Positions 1 through 7,711 are shown, counted from the stretch's first letter. The stretch: DNA of 28,903 nucleotides from Bacteroidota bacterium (GCA_009937085.1 JAACDD010000043.1:1-28903), one strand, 5' to 3'. Made by a program: numbers and translations. Notes: a model not told the origin generated them from the letters alone.

Positions 1-34
1 AGATTACTTGTGTGATCTGCTTAAAAACAATCTT

Positions 35-238
35 ATGAAAACCCTCATTTATATCTTTTTAGCGCTCGCAACGGGTTTGCTTGTTTTTAATGTATTTCAT
101 ATTGATTTTGACATGCCTTTAGAAGGCGACAGTTTTGCTGCCGTTGTTGGGGTTGGTGCAAGTTTGTGTGCTGTAATTTTATTGGTGATTTTACAAGTCG
201 CACTAAAAATACAGAAGAAAGTCAAGAATCAATCTTGA
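35..238 (+). CDS. Small two-helix membrane protein, function unknown
   Basis: The product is 67 residues with two hydrophobic segments (about residues 3-20 and 35-57), a short acidic stretch between them (IDFDMPLEGD) and a lysine-rich C-terminal tail. This suggests a small inner-membrane hairpin protein with both ends in the cytoplasm. The ATG at 35 was chosen over an upstream in-frame TTG at 8 because it places a lysine directly before the first hydrophobic helix. I do not recognise a family. Its 3' end overlaps the convergent dCMP deaminase gene by 10 bases. The upstream neighbour lies outside the window, so its operon context is unknown. Confidence 0.6.
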   Translation: MKTLIYIFLALATGLLVFNVFHIDFDMPLEGDSFAAVVGVGASLCAVILLVILQVALKIQKKVKNQS

Positions 239-660
239 GGTAAGGCAACTATTGCTACGCCTGCTCGCTCCAAGAAATCTAATCCGGAGCTGTCTTTATA
301 GGCGTTGGCGTACACCACGCGTTTAATCCCAGCTTGATGGATAAGCTTACTGCATTCTTTACATGGTGAAAGCGTAATATAAAGCGTTGCTCCTGCGCAA
401 GACTGCGTAGAAGACGCCACTTTCATAATTGCATTTGCCTCGGCGTGTAACACATACCATTTGGTGTAATGGTCTTCGTCTTCGCATTCATTTTCAAATC
501 CAGTTGGGGTTCCGTTGTAACCGTCTGAAATAATCATTCGATCTTTTACAATCAGTGCGCCCACTTTCTTGCGATCGCAATGTGAAAGTTGCGCCCATTC
601 CATTGCCATACGCATATAGGCGGTGTCGTAACGAAATTGTTTTTTTTCAGCTTTTGTCAT
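229..660 (-). CDS. dCMP deaminase family protein (ComEB-like)
   Basis: The 143-residue product is a zinc-dependent deaminase of the cytidine/deoxycytidylate deaminase fold. The zinc site is plain: H72-A-E74 (HAEAN) supplies the histidine ligand and the proton-shuttling glutamate, and C100/C103 in PCKEC supply the two cysteine ligands. An N-terminal alpha/beta core (AYMRMAMEWAQLSHCDRKKV) and a YNGTPTGFEN loop match deoxycytidylate deaminases, which make dUMP from dCMP for thymidylate synthesis. Length is normal for the family. The start overlaps the stop of the upstream HupE-like gene by four bases (ATGA), so the two are probably translationally coupled. The dCMP-specific assignment is by family resemblance; another nucleotide substrate cannot be excluded. 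Confidence 0.88.
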   Translation of the reverse strand: MTKAEKKQFRYDTAYMRMAMEWAQLSHCDRKKVGALIVKDRMIISDGYNGTPTGFENECEDEDHYTKWYVLHAEANAIMKVASSTQSCAGATLYITLSPCKECSKLIHQAGIKRVVYANAYKDSSGLDFLERAGVAIVALPQD

Positions 661-1235
661 ATTGCGCTTGATGATGAAATCAGAATGGGTACCAAAATAC
701 CGATAATTATGCTACTCCCCACAAGAAGTCGATCCCGTTTTGAAACACTCAAATGGCTGAGTACCGTATTAATAAACACAACAGCAATCACGACAAGAAT
801 TTGGGCTGCTTCAATACCAAGTGTAAAATATAAAAGCGGTAAGCCAATGCCTTTATCGGCAAAAACCATCGAAAAATAATTGGAAAAGCCCAATCCGTGA
901 ATGATGCCAAAAAACAGGGCCAATAAGGTAAATGGAGCAGACGATTTTGCAGTAATCGCCTTATTCCAATACAATACGTGTAGGGCCGTTAGTAAAATGG
1001 TAATGGGAATTAAAAATTCAATCCAAGAAGCCGAAATACGTATAACTCCAGCCGAGGCAGCCCATAGCGAAACCGTGTGACCCACCGTAAAAACCGTAAC
1101 CAAAACCACCAATTGACGTAGTTGTTTATACAAATAGGGCAAGGTGAGCACCACCAAAAAAAGGAGGTGGTCATAGGCGTTAGGGTCTAAAATATGATTA
1201 AGTCCAAGTTTGGTGTAAAAAAGAAAGTCGTCCAT
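657..1235 (-). CDS. HupE/UreJ-family membrane protein
   Basis: The 192-residue protein has about six hydrophobic segments. It carries the conserved histidines of the HupE/UreJ superfamily: the N-terminal HILDPNAYDHLLFL segment, GHTVSLW in the second or third helix, and HGLGFSN in the middle. Proteins of this group are associated with nickel or cobalt handling in hydrogenase and urease systems, but many Bacteroidota members lie far from such enzymes and have no demonstrated substrate. No hydrogenase or urease gene is present here. It lies 5 bases downstream of the DnaJ-domain gene and overlaps the deaminase gene by 4 bases, so all three are probably one transcript. A metal-transport role is inferred from the family only. 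Confidence 0.78.
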   Translation of the reverse strand: MDDFLFYTKLGLNHILDPNAYDHLLFLVVLTLPYLYKQLRQLVVLVTVFTVGHTVSLWAASAGVIRISASWIEFLIPITILLTALHVLYWNKAITAKSSAPFTLLALFFGIIHGLGFSNYFSMVFADKGIGLPLLYFTLGIEAAQILVVIAVVFINTVLSHLSVSKRDRLLVGSSIIIGILVPILISSSSAI

Positions 1236-1240
1236 AAGAA

Positions 1241-1957
1241 TTAAAATCCGCGTTCGTTTTTAATGGCTTCATACGCTTCTTGAATGCGCTGAAACTTTTC
1301 TTTGGCAGCCTTTTCGGCAGCAGGCCCTAAGTTACGAACTCTATCGGGATGGTGTTTTTTGACCAAATCCCGGTAGGCCTTCTTAATTTCTGCATCTGTT
1401 GAAGCTTTAGACACTTCCAAAATGGTGTAAGCACTATCCGTTTGGGCAATAAACATGGCTTTGATACTGTTAAAATCTGCGCCGCCGATACGCATATAGC
1501 CCGCTATTTCGATAAGTTTTTCAACTTCTAATGGAGATACTTTCCCGTCAGCCTTGGCAATACGAAACAAAAAGTCGAGCATTTGTAAACGCGCTTCGTA
1601 ACGGGTGCGTGTTACCAAAAACTGCCCGATTTCCATGGCCGTAACACCAGATTTTTTAAACTCGGCATTGTAAATCCTAAATATTTCGTTGGCTCTGTCT
1701 TTTCCAAAAAACTGTACAAACTGTGTTCGTACATAATCAAGTTCAGATTGTGTGGTTTTGCCATCGGCTTTGATAACCATACTTGCCAATGCCAATAAAC
1801 GAAGTTCAAATTCTTGAGCTGATGCTCGTGTGGTTTGGAATGAGGTTTTAATTCGTCCGCTACTTCCCGCTTCTAAAAGCGTTCCCAAAAAAAAGCCCAA
1901 TAAGGCCCCAGGAAACCGAAACACCATATAGCCTATAAAAGCAAATAACCATCGCAT
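1241..1957 (-). CDS. TerB/DnaJ-domain co-chaperone (DjlA-like)
   Basis: The product (238 residues from the ATG at 1957) has an N-terminal hydrophobic anchor (residues 3-25, with FPGALLGFFLGTLL). A TerB-like helical region follows, with two repeats of the D/E-rich pattern (KADGKTTQSELDYV and KADGKVSPLEVEKL). A C-terminal J-domain starts at AYTILEVS and contains KKAYRDLVKKHHPDR with the diagnostic HPD tripeptide. This domain order matches membrane-anchored DjlA-type co-chaperones, which stimulate DnaK at the inner membrane. The ATG at 1957 is preferred over the in-frame TTG at 1972 because the TTG lies inside the promoter element TACTTTTG (1962-1969). It is the first gene of a probable three-gene operon. 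Confidence 0.85.
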   Translation of the reverse strand: MRWLFAFIGYMVFRFPGALLGFFLGTLLEAGSSGRIKTSFQTTRASAQEFELRLLALASMVIKADGKTTQSELDYVRTQFVQFFGKDRANEIFRIYNAEFKKSGVTAMEIGQFLVTRTRYEARLQMLDFLFRIAKADGKVSPLEVEKLIEIAGYMRIGGADFNSIKAMFIAQTDSAYTILEVSKASTDAEIKKAYRDLVKKHHPDRVRNLGPAAEKAAKEKFQRIQEAYEAIKNERGF

Positions 1958-1961
1958 CGCG

Positions 1962-1969
1962 CAAAAGTA
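1962..1969 (-). promoter_or_regulatory. Bacteroidota -7 element for the DjlA-like gene
   Basis: Read on the minus strand this is TACTTTTG, a perfect match to the TAnnTTTG -7 consensus of Bacteroidota. Only four bases (CGCG) separate it from the ATG at 1957, so transcription should start at or next to the start codon. No convincing TTTG-type -33 element is visible 17-19 bases upstream. Confidence 0.6.
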
Positions 1970-2021
1970 CAAAGGATTTTAGGGGGATTTCAGTTACTTT
2001 AGCACAAATTTTATTTCTAAA

Positions 2022-2540
2022 ATGACTACACCCAAAACCCGTAGGTTTGAAAAGACACGTGACTTTGCGCAAAAGCACTTGCCCAAAGATGCTTCTTTGC
2101 TTGATTTAGGAACGCCAAATTCGCTTTCGGCATATTTAGCAACTGCTGGCTATAGCGTTCAAAATACCAAGGGCGAAAATTTAGATACAGATTACCACAA
2201 TTACCTTAATACAGGTGCAGACTGCATCACTGCTTTTGAGATTTTTGAGCATATGTTAGCGCCATTTAACATCTTAAGTCAAATAAATTGTGACAGGCTT
2301 ATCGCTTCTGTCCCTTTAAAATTATGGTTTGCCCCCGCCTACTGGAATACGAAAGACGACTGGGACAAACATTATCATGAGTTTGAACAAAAGCAATTTG
2401 ATTATTTACTAGAAAAAAGTGGTTGGGAAATTAAGGATTCGATGCGTTGGGCATCACCCGATTATGCCAAAATTGGCATCCGCCCGTTATTGCGATATAT
2501 CACACCGCGCTACTATATGGTGTATTGTGAGCGTGTATAA
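2022..2540 (+). CDS. Class I SAM-dependent methyltransferase-like protein
   Basis: The 172-residue protein resembles a compact class I methyltransferase. It has a motif-I-like strand (SLLDLGTPNS), a following acidic position (GENLDTDYHN), and an ITAFEIFEHMLAP segment resembling the motif leading to the acidic loop and helix of Rossmann methyltransferases. The C-terminal part (FEQKQFDYLLEKSGWEI) also fits that fold. Motif I lacks the usual glycine-rich turn: G-T-P-N replaces the typical G-x-G. Cofactor binding is therefore less certain, and no substrate can be named. It diverges from the DjlA-like gene across 64 bases. A weak -7-like sequence, TACTTTAG, lies at 1995-2002. Confidence 0.6.
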   Translation: MTTPKTRRFEKTRDFAQKHLPKDASLLDLGTPNSLSAYLATAGYSVQNTKGENLDTDYHNYLNTGADCITAFEIFEHMLAPFNILSQINCDRLIASVPLKLWFAPAYWNTKDDWDKHYHEFEQKQFDYLLEKSGWEIKDSMRWASPDYAKIGIRPLLRYITPRYYMVYCERV

Positions 2541-2555
2541 ATCCATAAGCTTCCG

Positions 2556-2563
2556 TATCTTTG
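2556..2563 (+). promoter_or_regulatory. -7 element upstream of bacilliredoxin gene
   Basis: TATCTTTG matches TAnnTTTG exactly and stands 18 bases before the ATG at 2582. It is in the short gap after the methyltransferase-like gene, so the bacilliredoxin gene probably has its own promoter. No clear -33 element is seen. Confidence 0.5.
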
Positions 2564-2581
2564 CACTCTAATTATTTTGCT

Positions 2582-2992
2582 ATGTATCCTGCTGAAATTG
2601 TTCAACCCATGCGCGACGAGCTAACCGCCGTTGGCTTTACACAATGTACCACCGCCGAAAACGTTACTTCGGCTTTACGTAAAAGTGGCACCACACTAGT
2701 GGTTGTCAATTCGGTTTGCGGATGTGCCGCAGCCAATGCGCGTCCTGGCGCGCGTATGTCGCTTGCCAACGATAAAGCGCCAGAGCAACTTATCACTGTT
2801 TTCGCTGGTGTAGATAAAGAAGCTACAAACGAAGCGCGAAACCAAATGGTTCCTTTTCCGCCTTCTTCACCAAGTATTGCCCTGTTTAAAGACGGCGAAT
2901 TGGTACATATGTTAGAGCGCCATCACATTGAAGGACGTCCTGCCGAGCTTATCGCAGAAAACCTTAGAGACGCATACAACGCACACTGTTAA
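2582..2992 (+). CDS. BrxA/BrxB-family bacilliredoxin
   Basis: The 136-residue protein has the hallmark of the YphP/YqiW (BrxA/BrxB) family. This is a thioredoxin-like fold with a C46-G-C48 active site in the sequence VVNSVCGCAAANARPGAR. In Firmicutes these proteins remove bacillithiol from S-bacillithiolated proteins. Homologues are common in Bacteroidota. The ATG at 2582 was chosen over an in-frame TTG at 2561 because the TTG is part of the -7 promoter box. Length is normal for the family. It ends 8 bases before the acyltransferase gene, so the two may be co-transcribed. The de-bacillithiolation role is inferred from the family. Confidence 0.9.
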   Translation: MYPAEIVQPMRDELTAVGFTQCTTAENVTSALRKSGTTLVVVNSVCGCAAANARPGARMSLANDKAPEQLITVFAGVDKEATNEARNQMVPFPPSSPSIALFKDGELVHMLERHHIEGRPAELIAENLRDAYNAHC

Positions 2993-3000
2993 TTTGCAGT

Positions 3001-3732
3001 ATGGCTAAGCTCCTAGCATACCCGCTTAGCGTACTTTACTACCTCTTTTTTGGGTTTTTTTTAATTCTCTTTGAAGGCATTCAAAGGGTATGCTTTATAT
3101 TTGGTCCCCAAGCGCATAAAGTAAGTGTTGATGTGCTCAACTTCTTGTTGATACGAACACTTAACATATTGGGCACACGCATTGTGTTTGATTTGCCTTT
3201 TCAATTAGAAAAAAACGAATCGTATATTTTTGTTGCCAATCACCAAAGCACCTACGACATTCCGCCTTTAATTTGGTACTTAAGAAAGATTTATCCCAAG
3301 TTTGTTGGAAAAAAAGAATTAGGAAATAGGATTCCCAGTATTTCATTTAATCTAAAAAAGAACGGCTCGGTTTTGATTGATAGAAAGAAGCCTAAACAGG
3401 CTTTGGAACAGCTAAAAATATTTGGGGAGCATCTAGCAAAAACTCATGGTAGCGCTGTTATTTTTCCTGAGGGCACGCGAAGTAGAAACCATGAGCCACG
3501 CCCATTTCGATACGCTGGTTTGACACAACTCGCCAAGGCTATGCCAAATGCAAAGCTGGTCGGGATTTCGATAAGTAATTCGTGGAAAATTACCCGATAC
3601 GGAAGCTTTCCGATGGGCATTGGCGCAAAAATGATACTGAAAGTTCATCCGCCTATTGCCATTCCAAAAGACAATATCGCAGATACATTAGTAATGCTAG
3701 AAAAGAAAATTAAAGCATCTATCCTATCTTAA
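3001..3732 (+). CDS. plsC: 1-acyl-sn-glycerol-3-phosphate acyltransferase
   Basis: The 243-residue protein carries the PlsC acyltransferase signatures. Motif I is NHQSTYDIP, with catalytic H81 and D86. A GSVLIDR segment and the phosphate-binding motif FPEGTRS (about 155-161) follow. A hydrophobic N-terminal helix (residues 5-35) anchors it to the cytoplasmic membrane, where it would acylate lysophosphatidate to phosphatidate in phospholipid synthesis. Length is typical. It lies just after the bacilliredoxin gene. Its TAA stop and the TAA stop of the convergent sensor kinase share the palindrome TTAA at 3729-3732. Members of this superfamily vary in acceptor, so exact substrate preference is inferred. 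Confidence 0.88.
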   Translation: MAKLLAYPLSVLYYLFFGFFLILFEGIQRVCFIFGPQAHKVSVDVLNFLLIRTLNILGTRIVFDLPFQLEKNESYIFVANHQSTYDIPPLIWYLRKIYPKFVGKKELGNRIPSISFNLKKNGSVLIDRKKPKQALEQLKIFGEHLAKTHGSAVIFPEGTRSRNHEPRPFRYAGLTQLAKAMPNAKLVGISISNSWKITRYGSFPMGIGAKMILKVHPPIAIPKDNIADTLVMLEKKIKASILS

Positions 3733-5168
3733 TCAATCCGTGGAAAACGAACTTCAAATCGTGTAGCCACGCCGGGATTTGACTCAAACTGTATTGTACC
3801 GCTAAAGGTTTCCACAATCGATTTTACCATACTCAATCCAAGCCCCATACCGCTTGTTTTCGTTGTAAAAGTAGGTTCAAAAATACGATCCCGGAGTGCT
3901 TCGGAAACGCCTCTGCCATTATCTTCTACGGAGAGATAAACCCATTTTTTATCCCCAAACAAGCGTACGTGTATGTGTGGTTCACGCACCTCAGCACATG
4001 CTTCAATGGCATTGCTCATGAGGTTATTCACAATCCGAACCAATTGGGTGCTGTCCAACTGCGCATAATAAGTTTCATCGGCTTCTAAAGCGATTGGCGC
4101 GTCTTTATACAATTCCAATGCGCGTTGTAGCGTTTCCGTTACATTTAATCGAACTGACTGCCCCGTGGGCATGGCCGCAAACTGTGAAAACGCTGAGGCA
4201 ATAGCAGTCATGGTGTCAATTTGTTGAATAAGTGTCTGACTAAATTCATATACCTGCGACTTCCACTCCGAGGTGCCTTTGGCTACTTGTTGCTCAAAGT
4301 GTTGAATGCTCAATCGCATGGGCGTAAGTGGATTTTTAATTTCGTGTGCGACCTGTTTTGCCATTTCACGCCAAGCAGCTTCGCGCTGTGATTTGGCAAG
4401 TTCAATGGCGCTTTGTTCCAACTCATCAACCATATGATTGTACGCATCTACCAATGCCGAAATTTCCTTACTCGCTTTCGTCAATTCAATTTTAGTGTTC
4501 GATTTAGCAAGTTTGGTTTGATTGAGTTTGGCACTAATTGTTTCCAACGACTGTGTTATGTAAGACGACACAAAAAACGCTAGAACAATGGCAATTATCA
4601 GCATAATCACATACACCTGTACCAAGCGAAGCAAGAAGGCTTTTAACTCTAACGAACTCAACGAATCATCATCAAAATACGGGACGTTTAGAATTGCCAA
4701 CGGCAAACCATCTGGGCCAAAAACATAGAAATATGATGAACGCATACGAATACCATCCGTAGAACTTACGTCAATAAGTCGCTCAGACGGCTTTGCTTCC
4801 AACTGCTTCAATAATGCTTTGGGAAGCACTTGAATAGGAGCAGCTTCCATAAGTTGCGTGGTTGACATTAACACTCCTGAAAGGCTATAAATCCTGAAGT
4901 TGATATTTAATACATCGGCGGTTTGCTGCATATGCGGCTCAAAAATTGCGGCACAATTCTCTGGAGTAACTTCTAAAACAGCATCTTCAAGCAAATAGCC
5001 TATTCGTTTTTTTAGCTGATTTTCCTTGCGCTCTAAGCGCTGTTCGTGATACGTATTAGACTGCTCGCTATATTGAAAAATGGTAACGCCAGCAATAAGC
5101 AAGGAAGCAACCAAAACCAAAAAAATGAGGGCTATAAAAATACGCGCACGAAGAGATAGCAACCGCAT
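3729..5168 (-). CDS. Sensor histidine kinase, NtrY-like, linked to hemJ
   Basis: The 479-residue protein has one transmembrane helix at residues 9-30, an extracytoplasmic sensor region of about 150 residues, and a second helix at about 184-204. A HAMP-like linker and a short coiled segment lead to the dimerisation helix, with phospho-accepting H275 in EMAKQVAHEIKNPLTPMRL. The kinase domain has the N box (NNLMSNAIEAC, N386), the G1 box (DNGRGV), the F box (FEPTFTTK) and the G2 box (GMGLGLSMV). The H-box style resembles NtrY-type kinases. The ATG at 5168 avoids overlap with hemJ and puts arginines before the first helix; an upstream in-frame start at 5216 is less likely. It starts 4 bases after hemJ. 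No response regulator is encoded in the window, so partner and signal are unknown. Confidence 0.9.
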   Translation of the reverse strand: MRLLSLRARIFIALIFLVLVASLLIAGVTIFQYSEQSNTYHEQRLERKENQLKKRIGYLLEDAVLEVTPENCAAIFEPHMQQTADVLNINFRIYSLSGVLMSTTQLMEAAPIQVLPKALLKQLEAKPSERLIDVSSTDGIRMRSSYFYVFGPDGLPLAILNVPYFDDDSLSSLELKAFLLRLVQVYVIMLIIAIVLAFFVSSYITQSLETISAKLNQTKLAKSNTKIELTKASKEISALVDAYNHMVDELEQSAIELAKSQREAAWREMAKQVAHEIKNPLTPMRLSIQHFEQQVAKGTSEWKSQVYEFSQTLIQQIDTMTAIASAFSQFAAMPTGQSVRLNVTETLQRALELYKDAPIALEADETYYAQLDSTQLVRIVNNLMSNAIEACAEVREPHIHVRLFGDKKWVYLSVEDNGRGVSEALRDRIFEPTFTTKTSGMGLGLSMVKSIVETFSGTIQFESNPGVATRFEVRFPRID

Positions 5169-5172
5169 AAGG

Positions 5173-5715
5173 CTACAGTTTTGGGGTTCGGTAACGTTTA
5201 TAAAGGCGAATTCCAAGCATCAGTAGGACGGCTAAACCAATTAATCCAACGAGTCCAAAAATCCAATGCACGCTGTTTTTAAGTATGGCAAGAAATACCA
5301 CCGCAAATAAAATCAGCGTAGAGCCTTCATTCCAAAAACGGAAAAAAGTGGCACTACGCCTGTGTTTACCGCGTAAAAATTCTTTGTAAAAGGTGTACGT
5401 TCTAAAATGGTATAGTAGCAATAAGCCCACAAAAACAAGCTTAACCCACATCCAAGATTGGGCTAACCAAGCAGGGATTAATACCAACAGCCAAACCGCA
5501 AAAAGCGTTGCCAAAATTCCCGAAGGTACTGTGATAATTACCCACAACCGTCGCATCATTAATTGTAATTGCGGCAGCAAAATATCGGCTTCATTTTTAG
5601 GTCTTGCTGCTGCCTCTACTTGATATACCATAAGCCTAGGAATGTAAAACAACCCCGCAAAATAGGTAATCACAAATATGAGGTGTAAGGCTTTTATGTA
5701 GTTATAGGCTTCCAC
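5173..5715 (-). CDS. hemJ: HemJ-type protoporphyrinogen IX oxidase
   Basis: The 180-residue membrane protein has four to five hydrophobic helices and the HemJ (UPF0093) signatures. These are IKALHLIF with the conserved H11, a FAGLFYIPRLMVYQ segment, and W90-x-K92 in WMWVKLVFVGLLLLYHF with H103. HemJ converts protoporphyrinogen IX to protoporphyrin IX, the step before ferrochelatase, which is the adjacent upstream gene. Bacteroidota homologues are often labelled CopD family; the heme context favours HemJ. No ATG fits the N-terminus. GTG at 5715 gives MEAYNYIKALH, while TTG at 5721 would add two residues. A near-match -7 element (TACCTTTA, 5732-5739, minus strand) could give it an internal promoter. 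Confidence 0.85.
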   Translation of the reverse strand: MEAYNYIKALHLIFVITYFAGLFYIPRLMVYQVEAAARPKNEADILLPQLQLMMRRLWVIITVPSGILATLFAVWLLVLIPAWLAQSWMWVKLVFVGLLLLYHFRTYTFYKEFLRGKHRRSATFFRFWNEGSTLILFAVVFLAILKNSVHWIFGLVGLIGLAVLLMLGIRLYKRYRTPKL

Positions 5716-5753
5716 GTGCAAACAATTGATCTAAAGGTACATTTTTTTATAAA

Positions 5754-6773
5754 CTAAGACGATATTGCCCATTCATCAATCCATCGACTAAGCACTTTTA
5801 CCCAATCGTCGCGATCGTTAATACAAGGAACTACATGCATTTCCTCACCGCCTTTTTCTTCAAAATCTTCTTTAGCTTCCATGCCAATTTCCTCGAGCGT
5901 TTCTAAACAATCCGATATAAACGCGGGGGTTACAACTGCCATTTGCTTGGTGCCTTTTTTTGCAAACGCTTCAACCGTTTTATCCGTGTATGGACGCAGC
6001 CACTTGTCACCGGCTAATCGAGATTGAAAAGAAGTAGAAAAATTCCCTGGGCGCAGTTCCAAATATTCGGCAACTTGTCGTGTAGTTTCGTAACACTGAT
6101 GACGATAGCAATATGCGTGTGCGTCCGATTTGGTTTGACAACATTCACCATCAATTTTACAATGCGATTTGGTCACATCCGATTTGCGAATATGACGCTC
6201 AGGAACGCCGTGATATGAAAACAACAAATGCTCCCAGGGCTTGTCTTGTAAATATTCTTGGATAGAATGCGACAGCACGCGAATATAATCTGGGTGATGG
6301 TAAAAAGCAGGCAGATGCGTAAAGGTCATGTTTGGATACTGCTTTGCTCGAATTTCTTCTGCCAAAACCAAAATGGTTTCGGTGGTTGCCATCGCATGTT
6401 GCGGGTAAAGCGGCACAAGTAATACCTCATCAATACCTTTTTGATGCAATTCTTCTAAGCCACTAGCGATGGAAGGTTGCCCGTATCGCATTGCCAATGC
6501 TATGGGTACAGCAGTATTTGCAGCTACTTTTTCTTGTAATCGTTCAGAGAGCACAATAAGCGGTGAGCCTTCATCCCACCAAATTTTTTGATAGGCTTTT
6601 GCTGATTTTTTGGGACGGGTTTTTAGAATAATCCCCTTTACCAAAAAGGAGCGAAACCACTTGGGAACATCTATTACCCGCTCATCCATTAAAAATTCTT
6701 CCAAATAGGGCTTAACGTCCTTTGCAGTAGGACTTTGCGGCGAACCTAAGTTTACCAATAGTACTCCTTTCAT
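5754..6773 (-). CDS. hemH: Ferrochelatase
   Basis: The 339-residue protein is ferrochelatase, which inserts ferrous iron into protoporphyrin IX to make protoheme. It starts with the family N-terminus KGVLLVNLGSPQSP and has the catalytic histidine H188 in FSYHGVPERH. The conserved acidic active-site segment is FISDCLETLEEIG (E291/E294), with PLYPQHAMATT at 121-131. Between residues 198 and 228 is an insertion with five cysteines (205, 211, 212, 222, 227). It resembles the cysteine-rich insertion of other Bacteroidota ferrochelatases, and whether it binds a metal or cluster is not shown. It starts 14 bases after the regulator gene and is followed by hemJ, so the last two pathway enzymes are adjacent. 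Confidence 0.96.
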   Translation of the reverse strand: MKGVLLVNLGSPQSPTAKDVKPYLEEFLMDERVIDVPKWFRSFLVKGIILKTRPKKSAKAYQKIWWDEGSPLIVLSERLQEKVAANTAVPIALAMRYGQPSIASGLEELHQKGIDEVLLVPLYPQHAMATTETILVLAEEIRAKQYPNMTFTHLPAFYHHPDYIRVLSHSIQEYLQDKPWEHLLFSYHGVPERHIRKSDVTKSHCKIDGECCQTKSDAHAYCYRHQCYETTRQVAEYLELRPGNFSTSFQSRLAGDKWLRPYTDKTVEAFAKKGTKQMAVVTPAFISDCLETLEEIGMEAKEDFEEKGGEEMHVVPCINDRDDWVKVLSRWIDEWAISS

Positions 6774-6787
6774 AGCTTAATTTTTCG

Positions 6788-7675
6788 TTACGAAGATACA
6801 GACAAAAGGTATTTTTTTGGCGTTGTGCCAAACTTCTTTTTAAAGGCATCTATAAAGTGGCTTGAATTGCTGTAACCGAGTTGTAGCGCAACCTCGTTTA
6901 CATTGTAAGATCCCGAACCCAAAAGTTGGCGCGCATGATTCATTTTATGATCCAAAATAAACTGATACACCGTACTACCGTAGAGCTGCTTAAAACCCTC
7001 TTTCAGCTTTTTTAAACTTAATCCTATTTCGTCTGCTAAATCCTGTAAGCTAGGTGGATTTGTCATGCGTTCTAGTACAATTTTCTTGGCATTACGGATC
7101 TTTCGGACGTTTTCTTCATCTACCAAAAATGGGCATTCTGCAACGTCCGTTGATTCGGTAGGGTTAAAGTACAAACTCAACAACTCATAAACTTTTCCCT
7201 TCAAATACAATCGGCTCATCAATGTGTTGGGTTGATGTTGCAAAATTTGACTTAACGCCACTGCCATCGAGGGAGTTATAATGTGGTCCTTATAATATTT
7301 TTTATCAGCGTTTTCATCAGATAAAAAACTAATTTGATTGGCTTCTTGCGAAAATAAACTGTGAAATTTTTTGATGGAAATTAAAACCGTAACCAATTGC
7401 GAGTTTGGGCTTACATCCATCTCCATAGGAAGATCGCGTTGCGGGTTGTACAGCAACAACACATGTTCGTCCAAAAGGGGTAAACTATAGGTGCGTTGGT
7501 TAAAATGAAAGGTCGCACTGCCGCGAAAACAAAAATGAAATTGAATTAAACTCGCGTCCACATGGCGCGCAATTGGCTGTGAAATGTCAGCGTCGTTTTC
7601 GTAAGTCAGGACGTAAAATCCGTCCTCAATAAGTTGATTTGCTCGGGGACTTAAAACGTTACTTTTTAACGACAT
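6788..7675 (-). CDS. AraC-family regulator, PchR-like, of the heme locus
   Basis: The 295-residue protein has an N-terminal cupin-like sensing half (about 35-115, with RHVDASLIQFHFCFRGSATF) and a C-terminal AraC DNA-binding half (about 190-290). The first helix-turn-helix reads SLQDLADEIGLSLKKLKEGF; the second is VNEVALQLGYSNSSHFIDAF. The LKKLKEGFKQLYGSTVYQF segment resembles siderophore-responsive regulators such as PchR and YbtA. The ATG at 7675 was chosen over an upstream TTG at 7714. It is transcribed divergently from hemA and lies immediately upstream of hemH, so control of both heme arms is a reasonable inference. The ligand (heme, an iron compound or a porphyrin intermediate) is unknown. 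Confidence 0.85.
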   Translation of the reverse strand: MSLKSNVLSPRANQLIEDGFYVLTYENDADISQPIARHVDASLIQFHFCFRGSATFHFNQRTYSLPLLDEHVLLLYNPQRDLPMEMDVSPNSQLVTVLISIKKFHSLFSQEANQISFLSDENADKKYYKDHIITPSMAVALSQILQHQPNTLMSRLYLKGKVYELLSLYFNPTESTDVAECPFLVDEENVRKIRNAKKIVLERMTNPPSLQDLADEIGLSLKKLKEGFKQLYGSTVYQFILDHKMNHARQLLGSGSYNVNEVALQLGYSNSSHFIDAFKKKFGTTPKKYLLSVSS

Positions 7676-7703
7676 CGTATTTTTATGTTTTAATGAACAT
7701 AAA

Positions 7704-7711
7704 CAAAAATA
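7704..7711 (-). promoter_or_regulatory. -7 element for the araC-hemH arm
   Basis: On the minus strand this reads TATTTTTG, an exact TAnnTTTG match, 28 bases before the ATG at 7675. It is the best candidate promoter for the regulator, hemH, hemJ and kinase transcript. Confidence 0.5.

Noticed and set aside
589..879. Plus-strand frame of 96 codons opposite the deaminase and HupE-like genes
   Set aside because: Both minus-strand genes carry conserved motifs and coupled start/stop overlap here, so this is an antisense shadow.
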